From assembly GCF_006539185.1 (NCBI RefSeq), contig NZ_BJMN01000007.1:124001-188000 (forward strand): a DNA stretch of 64,000 nucleotides, written 5' to 3'. This document shows positions 1 to 8,060 of the stretch, one piece after another (within the stretch, counting starts at the first letter, position 1; every line of letters starts with the position of its first letter). The translations under genes were made by a program, and so were the position numbers. This DNA is from Streptomyces gardneri. GTDB taxonomy: Bacteria > Actinomycetota > Actinomycetes > Streptomycetales > Streptomycetaceae. The notes beneath the pieces were generated by a model, which saw only the letters and a list, made by a program, of their open reading frames with translations, was not told the origin of the DNA and made no database searches.

Positions 1-79
1 CACCCCGGCGCTCCTCGCCCGGCTCCACCTGCCGGAGGAGTTCACCGGCTCCGTCCCCTCCCAGGAGGTACGCCGATGA
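1..79 (+). CDS. 3' end of an unidentified upstream gene (partial)
   Basis: Reading from base 2 gives 25 codons ending in TGA at 77-79, with C-terminal residues LPEEFTGSVPSQEVRR. Codon use has the strong G/C third-position bias expected of a real gene. The stop overlaps an ATG at 76-78. Too little is present to name a family. It lies directly before the sensor kinase on the same strand, so it is probably co-transcribed with it. Confidence 0.5.
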   Translation, partial: TPALLARLHLPEEFTGSVPSQEVRR

Positions 80-120
80 CCGGCACCGCTCCTTCCCGGG
101 GGGTACGCCGATGACCGGCA
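59..120 (+). repeat. 35-bp-spaced duplication of a ribosome binding site plus start codon
   Basis: Bases 59-85 and 94-120 match at 25 of 27 positions, and the last 19 bases (67-85 and 102-120) are identical. Each copy carries a purine-rich block, a 7-base spacer and ATG. The first copy has a perfect AGGAGG (63-68). In the second it has become GGGGGG (98-103). The kinase frame begins at the second ATG (111). The first ATG (76) opens a 12-codon frame that stops at 112-114, overlapping the kinase start as ATGA. Confidence 0.85.
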
Positions 121-1316
121 TCGCCCTCGCCGCCGCGGCCGCCGTCGGGGCGGTGCTGCTCGCGGTCGGCTTCGTCCTCGGGCGGTTCACCGCCCGGCGC
201 GGGGGCCGTACCGCCGATCCCGACCTCGGCACCCCCGTCGAGCGGGCCACCTTCCACACCCTGCACACGGCCTCGCTCGCCGCGCCGCCCCTGCGCGCCG
301 GGCTCACCGAGGAGACCGCCCGCAAGGCGGCGAGCACACTGCGCTCGCTGCTCGGCACCGAGGCGCTCTGCCTCACCGACCGGAGCGCGGTCCTCGCCTG
401 GGACGGACCCGGCGGCGACCACCATCGGGCGCACGTCCCCGCGCTGGCAGCCGACACCCTCGACACCGGCCGCAGCAGGTCCGCGCACACCGACTGCGAC
501 GACCCGGCCTGCCCCCTGCGCTGGGCGGTGATCGCCCCGCTCACCGGCGAGGACGGGGTCCTCGGCGCGCTCGTCGCCTACGGCTCACGGGAGTCGGCGG
601 TCCTGGTGCGGGCCGCGACCGAGGTGGCCCGCTGGGTCTCCGTCCAGCTGGAGTTGGCCGAGCTCGACCGCTCGCGGACCCGGATCGTGGAGGCCGAGAT
701 CAGGGCCCTGCGTGCCCAGATCTCGCCGCACTTCATCTTCAACTCCCTCGCCGCCATCGCCTCGTTCGTCCGCACGGACCCCGAGCGGGCCAGGGAACTC
801 CTTCTGGAGTTCGCCGACTTCACCCGGTACTCCTTCCGAAGGCACGGCGACTTCGCCCAGCTCGCCGACGAACTGCGCTCCATCGAGCAGTACTTGGCGC
901 TCGCGGGGGCGCGCTTCGGGAGCCGGCTGAAGGTGACGCTCCAGATCGCCCCCGAGGTGCTGCCGGTGACCCTGCCCTTCCTCTGCCTCCAGCCCCTCGT
1001 GGAGAACGCCGTCAAGCACGGCCTCCAGGAGCGCGAGCGGGGCTGCCGGGTGACGATCGCCGCCCGGGACGCGGGCGCCGAGGCCGTGGTGACCGTCGAG
1101 GACGACGGTGTCGGCATGGACCCGGAGCTGCTGCGGGCCGTCCTGCGCGGGGAGCACCCGGCGGGTTCCGGCATCGGTCTCTCCAACGTGGACGAGCGGC
1201 TGCGGCAGGTCTACGGGGCGGAGCACGGTCTCGTCATCGAGACCGGGGTCGGCGCGGGGATGAAGGTGACGGTGCGCATTCCCAAGTACCGTCCGGGCGT
1301 GCACCGTTCAGCATAG
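111..1316 (+). CDS. LytS/YehU-type sensor histidine kinase
   Basis: A 401-residue membrane-linked sensor kinase. Residues 1-25 form one hydrophobic segment, so the protein is probably anchored by its N-terminus. About 60-180 resembles a GAF-like sensing region. About 195-280 is the His_kinase family domain, with the phospho-acceptor motif SPHFIFNSLAAIA. The C-terminal 110 residues are an HATPase domain with the N-box LVENAVKHG and the G-box GSGIGLSN. Kinases of this class normally pair with LytTR response regulators, but no regulator is visible in the window. The start is at the second copy of a duplicated start site, so initiation may depend on coupling to the short frame before it. Its 3' end overlaps the convergent gene by 9 bases. 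Confidence 0.9.
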   Translation: MTGIALAAAAAVGAVLLAVGFVLGRFTARRGGRTADPDLGTPVERATFHTLHTASLAAPPLRAGLTEETARKAASTLRSLLGTEALCLTDRSAVLAWDGPGGDHHRAHVPALAADTLDTGRSRSAHTDCDDPACPLRWAVIAPLTGEDGVLGALVAYGSRESAVLVRAATEVARWVSVQLELAELDRSRTRIVEAEIRALRAQISPHFIFNSLAAIASFVRTDPERARELLLEFADFTRYSFRRHGDFAQLADELRSIEQYLALAGARFGSRLKVTLQIAPEVLPVTLPFLCLQPLVENAVKHGLQERERGCRVTIAARDAGAEAVVTVEDDGVGMDPELLRAVLRGEHPAGSGIGLSNVDERLRQVYGAEHGLVIETGVGAGMKVTVRIPKYRPGVHRSA

Positions 1317-1955
1317 GTAGAGCGACAGGTGGGCGAGGGGCAGGCCCAGCTTCCAGGCGGGGAGCCAGACCTGGTCCTGCTCGTCGACCGGCGCGGGAGC
1401 GTCCGTCGCCGCCCCGGAGTCGCCGGTGGAGGGGCCGTCCAGGTCGGCGGCGCGCACCCAGGTGTCGCGCAGTCGTCGCCAGGCGGTCAGGGCGAGGGCC
1501 AGGTCGGGTCCCTCCCCCTCCGCCGCGAGGCGCTCCGCGAGCCGCTCCTCGACCCAGGAGGTCCAGGGACGGTCGTGCGCTGTACGGCGCAGCAGGGCCT
1601 CGATCCGTACGGGGGCCCTGCGGCCGCCGGGCCCCTCGGCGCCGTCCGGCCGGTCGGCGTCGTCCGCGTCCTCCGTCAGATGGACGGTGAGGGCCAGGGC
1701 CTGGAGGCCGGCCCGGTACTCCAGCGAGCCGGGCGCCACGAGCGCGGCAGTCCGCAGCACCTCGTCGGCCAGGTACTCGGCGCACAGCCAGGCCATCGGG
1801 ACGGCGAGCCCGCCGCCGCTCCTGCCGCCGGTGCCGTTCGTGCTCTCGGGCAGCAACGCTCCCACCTTCTTCTCCCGGACGTCGGGCCCCGGACGTCGGG
1901 GGCCCGGGGGAGAGCCTCCACCGTGAAGGGCCCCCGCGGGTCCCGCTTTGCTCAA
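1308..1955 (-). CDS. hypothetical protein
   Basis: I do not recognise this family. The longest frame gives 215 residues. The first 50 are rich in Gly, Pro and Arg and may not be translated. A start at the Met near 1796 would leave a compact, mostly helical and acidic domain beginning MAWLCAEYLADEVLRT and ending in a hydrophobic tail (LGLPLAHLSLYLC). No signal peptide, clear membrane segment or metal motif is visible. It converges on the sensor kinase gene and overlaps its end by 9 bases. Coding character is good from about 1310 to 1800, so the gene is likely real but its start is uncertain. Confidence 0.6.
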   Translation of the reverse strand: MSKAGPAGALHGGGSPPGPRRPGPDVREKKVGALLPESTNGTGGRSGGGLAVPMAWLCAEYLADEVLRTAALVAPGSLEYRAGLQALALTVHLTEDADDADRPDGAEGPGGRRAPVRIEALLRRTAHDRPWTSWVEERLAERLAAEGEGPDLALALTAWRRLRDTWVRAADLDGPSTGDSGAATDAPAPVDEQDQVWLPAWKLGLPLAHLSLYLC

Positions 1956-2079
1956 CTCGCCGGTGTGGTTTCGGATACGTTTCCCGGCCGGATCGGTGCT
2001 GGTGGGATTCCTGTTACCACAGGTGGCAGGCGGGGGAGGAGTGGTGCGGGCGGCCGCGGTGAGAGGGGGCGTGGCCCGT

Positions 2080-2517
2080 TCAGCCGAGCAGCGCGTACAC
2101 GGCGGTGGCGTGGGCGGCGATCTCCTCCGTGCCGTCGGCGGTCATCGTGATGTCGGCGAAGGCCATCCGCTTGCCCGACTTGGTCAGCCGGGCCCGCACC
2201 AGGACGTCGCTCCCGACGACCGCCCGCTGGAAGGTGATGGACTGCTGGACGGTCGTCATCGGGACGAAGCCGCCGCGGGCCGCCGCGACCGCGATGACCG
2301 TCGCGGTGTCGGCCGCGGCCATCAGGGCCTGCCCGGAGAGGCCGCCGCCCTCCCGGGCGAGCCGGTCGGACCAGGGGAGCCGGAGCACGGCCCCGGAGCC
2401 GTCGGCGGATTCGATCGTGAGCCCCAGGTCGAGCACCCAGGGGGCGAAGTTGTCGGCGAGGATCTTTTCGGCGGCGGCGGTGGGGGTCAGGGCCGCGGCG
2501 TCGGGAGTCGGCGTCAC
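2080..2517 (-). CDS. PaaI-type hotdog thioesterase
   Basis: A short acyl-CoA thioesterase-like protein of 145 residues with one hotdog domain. The central part (REGGGLSGQALMAAADTAT) matches the helix and catalytic segment of PaaI/YigI thioesterases, followed by strands typical of the fold (TVQQSITFQRAVVGSDVLV). The GTG at 2517 is preferred. It lies 5 bases after the stop of the sigma factor gene, whereas the longer frame begins with TTG inside that gene. No good ribosome binding site precedes the GTG, so translation probably follows from the upstream gene. The substrate is unknown. Confidence 0.75.
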   Translation of the reverse strand: MTPTPDAAALTPTAAAEKILADNFAPWVLDLGLTIESADGSGAVLRLPWSDRLAREGGGLSGQALMAAADTATVIAVAAARGGFVPMTTVQQSITFQRAVVGSDVLVRARLTKSGKRMAFADITMTADGTEEIAAHATAVYALLG

Positions 2518-2521
2518 GGCG

Positions 2522-3079
2522 TCATTGTGGGGCCGCGGCCCGCGGCCGGGCAACGCCCGCGCGGCGCGGGCGGTAGCCGGGCAGGGATCGGCCGAGCTGC
2601 CGCAGGGCGTAGTGCGAGCGGGACTTGACGGTCCCGGCGGGGATGCCGAGGTCGACGGCGGCCTCGTTGACGGTCAGGCCGTGGAAGTAGATCCGGACGA
2701 GCACCTCGCGGTGCTCGGGGCTCAGTTCGCGGACGGCGGCCCGTACGTCGAGCGCGGCCTCGGCGGAGGCGGTGGCGTCGGCGGGGTCGGGTGTGACCGC
2801 GAGGACGCCGTCGCCGATCTCGGCGGGCCGGGCCAGGCGTGAGCGGCGGGCGTCGATGGCCAGCCGGCGGGCCACGGTGAAGAGCCAGGGCCGCATCGAC
2901 TCGTAGGGCCCCTCGAAGGCCTCGGGGTGGAGCCAGGCGCGCACGAGTGTCTCCTGCGCGAGGTCCTCGGCGCGCTGCCGGTCCCCGTAGGTCAGGCCGA
3001 GGAGAAAGGAGAGCAGCGCCGGGCCGTGGTCCCGCTGCAAGTCCTCCAGGTGCCGTTCTTCGGTCGTCGCCGTCGTCAT
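2522..3079 (-). CDS. ECF-type RNA polymerase sigma factor
   Basis: A 185-residue sigma-70 family protein with only regions 2 and 4. Region 2 (residues 20-90) contains the DLAQETLVRAW core. Region 4 (about 115-165) contains LSPEHREVLVRIYFHGLTV and the helix-turn-helix ending in GIPAGTVKSRSHYALRQL. The ATG at 3079 is preceded by GAGGGA; the much longer frame to 3523 is not supported. It sits 5 bases upstream of the thioesterase gene. No anti-sigma or zinc-finger gene is adjacent, so its control is not visible here. The C-terminus is short and rich in Arg, Pro and Ala. Confidence 0.88.
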   Translation of the reverse strand: MTTATTEERHLEDLQRDHGPALLSFLLGLTYGDRQRAEDLAQETLVRAWLHPEAFEGPYESMRPWLFTVARRLAIDARRSRLARPAEIGDGVLAVTPDPADATASAEAALDVRAAVRELSPEHREVLVRIYFHGLTVNEAAVDLGIPAGTVKSRSHYALRQLGRSLPGYRPRRAGVARPRAAAPQ

Positions 3080-3339
3080 GCTCTGTGCCTCTCCCTCGGC
3101 TCCTCGTCCCGGCGGTATACGAACGCATCCGGAAGCGGAGAGACAGGGAAGGGACATCGGTATGCGACGAACGGTCGCACGGAGCGGCGAATGGTACGGC
3201 GAACGGTCAGGCGGAGTGGTTGCGTCCGTTTCGGTGTGGTTCATGAGCTTGTGCGGCCTTGACCCTTGACTGCGGCTTTCCCGCGCGATCAATTCTTCAG
3301 AACAGGTGTTCATAGCAAGAGTTGAGCGGAGTGCCGTAG
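3080..3339. promoter_or_regulatory. divergent promoter region, sigma factor and CapA gene
   Basis: This 260-base gap separates two divergent genes and must hold both promoters. It contains an inverted repeat with 6-base arms (TGCGAC, 5-base spacer, GTCGCA) near 3164-3180. It also has three copies of a short motif, CGAAYGGTM, at 3168, 3188 and 3200. These could be regulator sites. I could not place confident -35 and -10 elements. Confidence 0.4.
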
Positions 3340-4557
3340 ATGACCTCACGCACCACAACGGCGGCGGTGGCGGTCGCCGCCCTCGTCGTCGCGGCGGCCA
3401 CGGGCTGCACCGGGGGCAGCGCCCAGGGCGGTGGCACCCCGGCCCCCGGGATCTCGGACCGCCCGCCCGCCGCCGAGCGGAGCGGGCCCCCGCCGTCCGC
3501 CGCCCCGGGCGCAGCCTCCGCACCCGCCGGATTCACCCTCGTCGCGTCCGGTGACGTCCTCCCGCACGACTCCATCATCCGGCGCGCGGCCCAGGACGCC
3601 GGCGGCGACGGCTACGACTTCGGCCCCATGCTCGCCGGCGTCAGGAGCGTCGTCGCCCCGGCCGACCTGGCCATCTGTCACATGGAGACCGTGTACGGGA
3701 AGGAGGGCGGCCCCTACACCGGCTACCCCGCCTTCAAGTCGCCGCCCGAGGTCGCCGCCGCCCTCAAGGCCACCGGGTACGACTCCTGCTCCACCGCCTC
3801 CAACCACACCCTCGACGACGGCGCGGACGGTCTCCGCCGCACCCTCGACGCCCTGGACGCGGCCGGGATCCGGCACGCCGGCTCCGCCCGTACCGCCGAG
3901 GAGGCGGGGCGACCCACGCTGATGAAGGCGGGCGGTGCCACCGTCGCCCAGCTCGCCTACACCTACGACACCAACGGCTACCCGCTGCCCGAGGGGCAGC
4001 CCTGGGCGGTGCGGCTGCTCGACGAGGGCAAGGTCATCGCCGACGCGAGGGCCGCCCGCGCGGCCGGCGCCGACGTCGTCGTGGTCAGCGTCCACTGGGG
4101 CACCGAGTGGCAGACGGCGGCCGACGAGCGGCAGCTCTCCCTCGGCCGGGCGCTCACCGCATCCACGAGCGGCGGCCGACCCGACATCGACCTGATCATC
4201 GGCACGCACGCCCATGTCCCGCAGGCGTACGAGAAGGTCAACGGCACCTGGATCGTCTACGGGATGGGCGACCAGATCGCCGGAGACATGATCAACCACG
4301 AGGGCGCCTTCGACCCCCGGGGCAACCAGGGCACCCTCGGCCGCTTCACCTTCGCCCCGCCCAAGGAGCCCGGAGCGCGCTGGGAGGTCACCAAGGCCGA
4401 GTTCGTCCCGCAGTGGTTCGACACCGGCCGGGGCCGGGTCGTCAACCTCGGCTCATCGGGCGACGGCGACCCGCGTCATACCTCGATCCGCGAGACGATC
4501 CGGCAGGTGGTCCTCGGCAGGGGCGCCGAGAAGGACGGCCTGACGATGGGGAAGTAG
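3340..4557 (+). CDS. CapA-family secreted lipoprotein (PGA_cap phosphoesterase fold)
   Basis: A 405-residue exported protein. The N-terminus is a lipoprotein signal with lipobox ATGC at residues 24-27, then a Pro/Ala/Gly-rich linker to about residue 65. The rest is the CapA/PGA_cap domain, a calcineurin-like fold. Metal-site motifs are visible: SGDVLPHDSIIR near the start, SNHTLDDG in the middle, VSVHWGTEW, and IIGTHAHVPQ near the end. CapA was named from poly-gamma-glutamate capsule synthesis, but in actinomycetes the substrate is usually unknown. It is followed by a secreted polysaccharide deacetylase, which suggests a cell-surface polymer. GGAG lies 8 bases before the ATG. Confidence 0.88.
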   Translation: MTSRTTTAAVAVAALVVAAATGCTGGSAQGGGTPAPGISDRPPAAERSGPPPSAAPGAASAPAGFTLVASGDVLPHDSIIRRAAQDAGGDGYDFGPMLAGVRSVVAPADLAICHMETVYGKEGGPYTGYPAFKSPPEVAAALKATGYDSCSTASNHTLDDGADGLRRTLDALDAAGIRHAGSARTAEEAGRPTLMKAGGATVAQLAYTYDTNGYPLPEGQPWAVRLLDEGKVIADARAARAAGADVVVVSVHWGTEWQTAADERQLSLGRALTASTSGGRPDIDLIIGTHAHVPQAYEKVNGTWIVYGMGDQIAGDMINHEGAFDPRGNQGTLGRFTFAPPKEPGARWEVTKAEFVPQWFDTGRGRVVNLGSSGDGDPRHTSIRETIRQVVLGRGAEKDGLTMGK

Positions 4558-4657
4558 GGCGACGGCCTTGCCAGGGCTATCGGCTCATCGGGTGTTTTCG
4601 GACAGGGGGCCGGTGTCGATGAGCCGGGCGGGCCCTCGCCCGGACGAACCATTGGTC

Positions 4658-5539
4658 ATGAAAAAGGATCAGATGCCTTACGGGCGCCGGGCGGTACTGC
4701 GGCTCGCCGCGGCGCTCGGCGCCACGGCCACCCTCGGATACCTCGCTGTGGACCGCTTCGGCGAGCCCGAGCGACCCGCGGGCGCCGCCCCCGCACCCCA
4801 GGGCCCGCCGGGTGCGGGGCCCGGAGCGGCGCCGGCCGCCGGTCCGCAGGCGGCGCGCGCGGCCCGGCTGCACCCCTCCTCGTACCGGCTGCAGCCGATG
4901 ACCGCGTACGCGCCCCCGGCCTTCCGGCGCGCGGTGCCGCCCGTGCGCCGGCGGCCCTTCCTCAGCATGTCGGGGGTCGGCCGTTCGATGGTGCTCTCCT
5001 TCGACGACGGCCCCGACCCCCGCTACACCCCGGCCATCCTGGAGACCCTGCGCCGGTACGAATGCCGGGCGATGTTCTTCGTCTGCGGCGAGATGGCCGT
5101 CGAGAACCCGGACCTGCTGCGGGAGATGGCCGCCGACGGACACGTCGTCGGCAACCACTCGTGGTCCCACCCCCTCATCCCCAAGCTGCGGCCCTCCCGG
5201 ATCCGCGACGAACTCGGCTCCACCAGCGAGGTCGTCGAGCGGACCCTCGGCGCGGCGCCGCTCTGGTACCGCGCCCCCTACGGGGCCTGGAACCGGCACT
5301 CCTTCGAGATCGGCGCCGAGCTGGGCATGGAGCCGCTCGCCTGGACCGTCGACACCCTCGACTGGAAGGAGCCCGGTACGGGCACGATCGTCCGCCGCGT
5401 GCTCGACGGCGCCGCACCCGGCGCCGTCGTCCTCTCCCACGACGCGGGCGGCGACCGCTCCCAGAGCGTGGCCGCGCTCCGCCGCTATCTGCCCGAACTC
5501 CTCGACGCGGGCTACCACATCACCGTCCCGAGACGCTGA
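4658..5539 (+). CDS. secreted polysaccharide deacetylase (NodB homology domain)
   Basis: A 293-residue exported enzyme predicted to remove acetyl groups from N-acetylated sugars in peptidoglycan, chitin or a related polymer. The ATG at 4658 gives an N-terminus with twin-arginine character (GRRAVLRLAA) and a hydrophobic stretch, followed by a Pro/Ala linker to about residue 100. All catalytic motifs of carbohydrate esterase family 4 are present: LSFDDGPDP, GNHSWSHP, RAPYGAWN, LDWKEPG and LSHDAGGDR. The frame continues upstream without support for an earlier start. It lies 100 bases after the CapA gene and is closed by a strong hairpin. Confidence 0.9.
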   Translation: MKKDQMPYGRRAVLRLAAALGATATLGYLAVDRFGEPERPAGAAPAPQGPPGAGPGAAPAAGPQAARAARLHPSSYRLQPMTAYAPPAFRRAVPPVRRRPFLSMSGVGRSMVLSFDDGPDPRYTPAILETLRRYECRAMFFVCGEMAVENPDLLREMAADGHVVGNHSWSHPLIPKLRPSRIRDELGSTSEVVERTLGAAPLWYRAPYGAWNRHSFEIGAELGMEPLAWTVDTLDWKEPGTGTIVRRVLDGAAPGAVVLSHDAGGDRSQSVAALRRYLPELLDAGYHITVPRR

Positions 5540-5556
5540 CGAAGGCCGTACGCGAA

Positions 5557-5586
5557 GGGCCCCGGCACCTGTGGATGCCGGGGCCC
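5557..5586. terminator. bidirectional hairpin terminator
   Basis: A perfect 11-base stem (GGGCCCCGGCA pairing with TGCCGGGGCCC) around an 8-base loop. It lies between the convergent deacetylase and sortase genes, 17 bases from each stop. There is no T-run, as is usual in Streptomyces. Confidence 0.85.
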
Positions 5587-5603
5587 TCCGTGCGCCGCGA
5601 AGC

Positions 5604-6269
5604 TCAGCGGGAGCCCACCATGCGGGCGTACACGACGACGTTCCCGTCGTAGCCGTGCGCCCGTGTGTAGCCGCCGCCGCAGGTGATCACCCGGAGTTCG
5701 GGCTGCCCGGTGTCCGCGTAGACCTGCACGCCGGGGAAGTCGTTCTTGGCGTAGACCTCGACACCGTAGATCTCGAAGACGGCGACCCGGCCGTCGTACC
5801 TCTCGACCTCGACGTGCTGTCCCTTCTCCAGCGACCCGAGGCCGTAGAAGACCGCCGGGCCCTGCGCGTTGTCGACATGGCCCACGACGACCGAAGTGCC
5901 GCGCTGGCCGGGGGAGATGCCGTTCTGGTACCAGCCGGCGAGGTTGGCGTCCTGCGGGGGCGGCGCCGCCACCCAGCCGTCCGCGTCCAGGCCCACGTCC
6001 ATGATCGGCGCGGCGACCCGGATCGCGGGGATCTTGATCCGGGAGGCCGGCGCGAAGGGCAGCGGCTCCAGACCGGTGGTCGCCTCCGTCGGCGGCGGCG
6101 GGACGACCGGCCGCGCCACGGGCCGTGCGGCGGCGGCGGGTTGGGGCGGTCCGGGGGCGACATCGACCCCGTTGCGCATCATGGCGAGCCCGGACAGCAT
6201 GGCGAGGGCCAGGACGCCCCAGGGTCGGCGTCTCCTGCGCTCGAAGACGCGGAAGTCCTTCGGGGGCAT
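5604..6269 (-). CDS. class F sortase
   Basis: A 221-residue membrane-anchored transpeptidase. A basic N-terminus is followed by one membrane segment (about 16-32) and a Pro/Ala-rich linker to residue 75. The sortase fold begins near IKIPAIRVAAPI. The catalytic triad is visible: His in GHVDNAQG, Cys in ITCGGGY, Arg in NVVVYARM at the end. Size and the short C-terminus fit the class F sortases of actinobacteria. AGGGAGAA precedes the ATG. No protein with a clear LPXTG signal is encoded nearby, but three neighbouring genes encode secreted proteins with a C-terminal hydrophobic segment and basic tail. Confidence 0.9.
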   Translation of the reverse strand: MPPKDFRVFERRRRRPWGVLALAMLSGLAMMRNGVDVAPGPPQPAAAARPVARPVVPPPPTEATTGLEPLPFAPASRIKIPAIRVAAPIMDVGLDADGWVAAPPPQDANLAGWYQNGISPGQRGTSVVVGHVDNAQGPAVFYGLGSLEKGQHVEVERYDGRVAVFEIYGVEVYAKNDFPGVQVYADTGQPELRVITCGGGYTRAHGYDGNVVVYARMVGSR

Positions 6270-6685
6270 GGTTCTCCCTTCGTGGCGTCGTCAGAACGGT
6301 AAGGGCGGGGGGACGGTCCGTCGCCCCGGACGCGGCGAACGGGTGGGGGGCGCCGCCGGACGGGTGCAGGGGCGCGGGAGAGCGGCCGGAGAACCGGCGA
6401 ACGCGGACCGCCGGGCGCGCTCCGGGGGCCGGTGCGCTCCCCGTGGGGACAGCCGGGTGACAAACGGCTGGCCCATCCGAGTATTCGTCAGATAAGCACC
6501 CTGGGCGGCTGTGACCTGCGGTTCCGTCCCGTGCGCGGGGTCGATTCCGGGCGTGTCGCCTCACCGAGGTGGACCAGCGCCGACGTGCACGGCTTGCCCC
6601 GACTTGTGATGGTTCGTCATGGAAGGCGTACTCGTCGAATTTCCCGGAGCACCGCTTTGGGGCGTCTTCCACTGGAGGTTCAACC
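6270..6685. other. divergent intergenic region, sortase and secreted protein
   Basis: A 416-base gap between divergent genes. It must carry both promoters. The part from about 6460 to 6680 is less GC-rich than its surroundings, which fits a regulatory region. The ribosome binding site GGAGG at 6674-6678 serves the gene at 6686. I see no convincing small gene. Confidence 0.4.
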
Positions 6686-7204
6686 ATGCGTGCTGCACGC
6701 ACTCTGGCGGTGGCCGCCACCGCGTTCGCGGCGGTCGGGCTCGCCGCACCCCTCGCCGCCGCCACCTACGGCCCGGGCAACGTCGTCACCGGTGGCTCCA
6801 ACAACACCCCGAGAGACGTCACCGTCAGCCCCTTCGAGGTCCACCCGGGGTCGACGCTCACGATCACCGCCAGGGGCTGCAACCGTGGCGGCACGGTCAC
6901 GTCCAACGCCTTCCCGGACGCCACCCTCTCGGGCGGCAACAACCTCAACACCGCCGTTGCCCGCGTCCACAACAACGCCACGCCCGGCAACTACAACCTG
7001 GCTGTCAGGTGCAACGGCGGCTCCAACGTGGTCACGGAGTCGTTCCGCGTCCTCCCGGGCCGTGGTGCGCAGGGCGGTCTCGGCGGTTCGCTGGCACCCA
7101 GCTCCACCGAGATGGCCGTCGGCGGCAGCCTGGTCGCCGCCGCCGCGCTCGGCGGCGGACTCTTCATCATCCGTCGTCGCCGTATGACCGGCGCGGGAGT
7201 CTGA
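6686..7204 (+). CDS. secreted surface protein with C-terminal anchor
   Basis: A 172-residue exported protein of unknown function. It has a signal peptide (MRAARTLAVAATAFAAVGLA, cleavage near residue 26). The extracellular domain contains PGSTLTITARGC and a second Cys in LAVRCNGGS, which probably form a disulfide in an immunoglobulin-like fold. The C-terminus has RGAQGGLGGS, a short spacer with STEM, a hydrophobic segment and the tail IIRRRRMTGAGV. There is no LPXTG. GGAGG lies 7 bases before the ATG. It is a paralogue of the convergent gene at 7332-7895, with the same cysteine layout and the same GGLGGS-spacer-membrane-Arg ending. It lies divergent from the class F sortase. Confidence 0.85.
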   Translation: MRAARTLAVAATAFAAVGLAAPLAAATYGPGNVVTGGSNNTPRDVTVSPFEVHPGSTLTITARGCNRGGTVTSNAFPDATLSGGNNLNTAVARVHNNATPGNYNLAVRCNGGSNVVTESFRVLPGRGAQGGLGGSLAPSSTEMAVGGSLVAAAALGGGLFIIRRRRMTGAGV

Positions 7205-7234
7205 CCGGCCGAACCTCCCGGTCGGCCTGCTGTG

Positions 7235-7276
7235 CCCGTCGCCCCCGAGTCCTCGCGAGGACCCGGGGGCGACGGG
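7235..7276. terminator. long hairpin terminator between convergent paralogues
   Basis: A 13-base perfect outer stem (CCCGTCGCCCCCG with CGGGGGCGACGGG) surrounds a smaller palindrome, GTCCTCGCGAGGAC. The two are separated by one mismatched pair. It lies between two convergent genes and can act in both directions. Confidence 0.85.
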
Positions 7277-7331
7277 CGTCCGGGGACGCCGGTCGCGGGT
7301 CCGGTCCGCGTCACGCTTCCATCGTTCCCGG

Positions 7332-7895
7332 TCAGTGGCGGCGGGAGGAGCCGGAGCGGCGCCGGACCACGTACACGACACCGGTGGTGGCGGTCAGGAC
7401 CAGGGCCGTACCGGTCGCGAGCATTCCGGTATTCACCTCGTCCACGGACCCGCCGAGACCGCCCCGCACCCCGCGCGGGGGAGTGAGCAGCGTGGCGCTG
7501 ATGGTCGGGGTGGCCGTGGGCGTACCGCTGATCGTCAGATCGACGGTGTCCTGCACGCCGCCGGTGCAGTTGAACGACACCGTGTACACCGCGCCGGGCC
7601 GGGCGTCGAAGTCCACGGTGGCGGTCGCCGTCGAGTTCGGGGCGATGACCACGGTGTCGAAGATGCCGGCCGAGGCCGTCGCCGTACTGGCGCAGCCGGG
7701 GGCCCTCAGCGTCACCCGCCCGCCCGGGGCGACGACCGAGGGCGACACGACGAAATCGCCCGGTGCCTTCGCTCCCGGTGCCCGCGGATTGGTGGCGGGG
7801 GCACCCTCCGCCGCGTGGGCGACGGTGGCGGGGGCGGCCAGGGCGAGGGCGGCCGCCCCCAGCAGGGCAGTGGACGCGGCACGTATCGCGCGCAT
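7332..7895 (-). CDS. secreted surface protein with C-terminal anchor (paralogue)
   Basis: A 187-residue exported protein. The ATG at 7895 has GGAGG just upstream. It has a signal peptide of about 28 residues and a low-complexity segment. The extracellular domain has VVAPGGRVTLRAPGC and a second Cys in VSFNCTGG. The ending is RGVRGGLGGSVDEVNTGM followed by a hydrophobic segment and RRRSGSSRRH. Architecture and the GGLGGS motif match the gene at 6686-7204, so the two arose from one duplication, although their middle parts have diverged. The function is unknown; cell-surface display is the best inference. Confidence 0.82.
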   Translation of the reverse strand: MRAIRAASTALLGAAALALAAPATVAHAAEGAPATNPRAPGAKAPGDFVVSPSVVAPGGRVTLRAPGCASTATASAGIFDTVVIAPNSTATATVDFDARPGAVYTVSFNCTGGVQDTVDLTISGTPTATPTISATLLTPPRGVRGGLGGSVDEVNTGMLATGTALVLTATTGVVYVVRRRSGSSRRH

Positions 7896-8060
7896 GGTGA
7901 ATCCTCCGGGTCCCGAGGGGCAGCCGCGGAACGGGATTTCCGCGAAAGGCTGCATGCACCTCGATGCCCGACACGCTAGGAGCGCACTACCACAGCCGCG
8001 ATCCCAGACGTGCGAATGGGGCACGCTTGTCCCTCGTGCGGCCCATTCGGACGCCCTGAC

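Noticed and set aside
3080..3523. Extension of the sigma factor to a 333-residue protein
   Set aside because: The added part lacks coding character and covers the divergent promoter and the start of the CapA gene. The ATG at 3079 has a good ribosome binding site and gives the normal ECF length.
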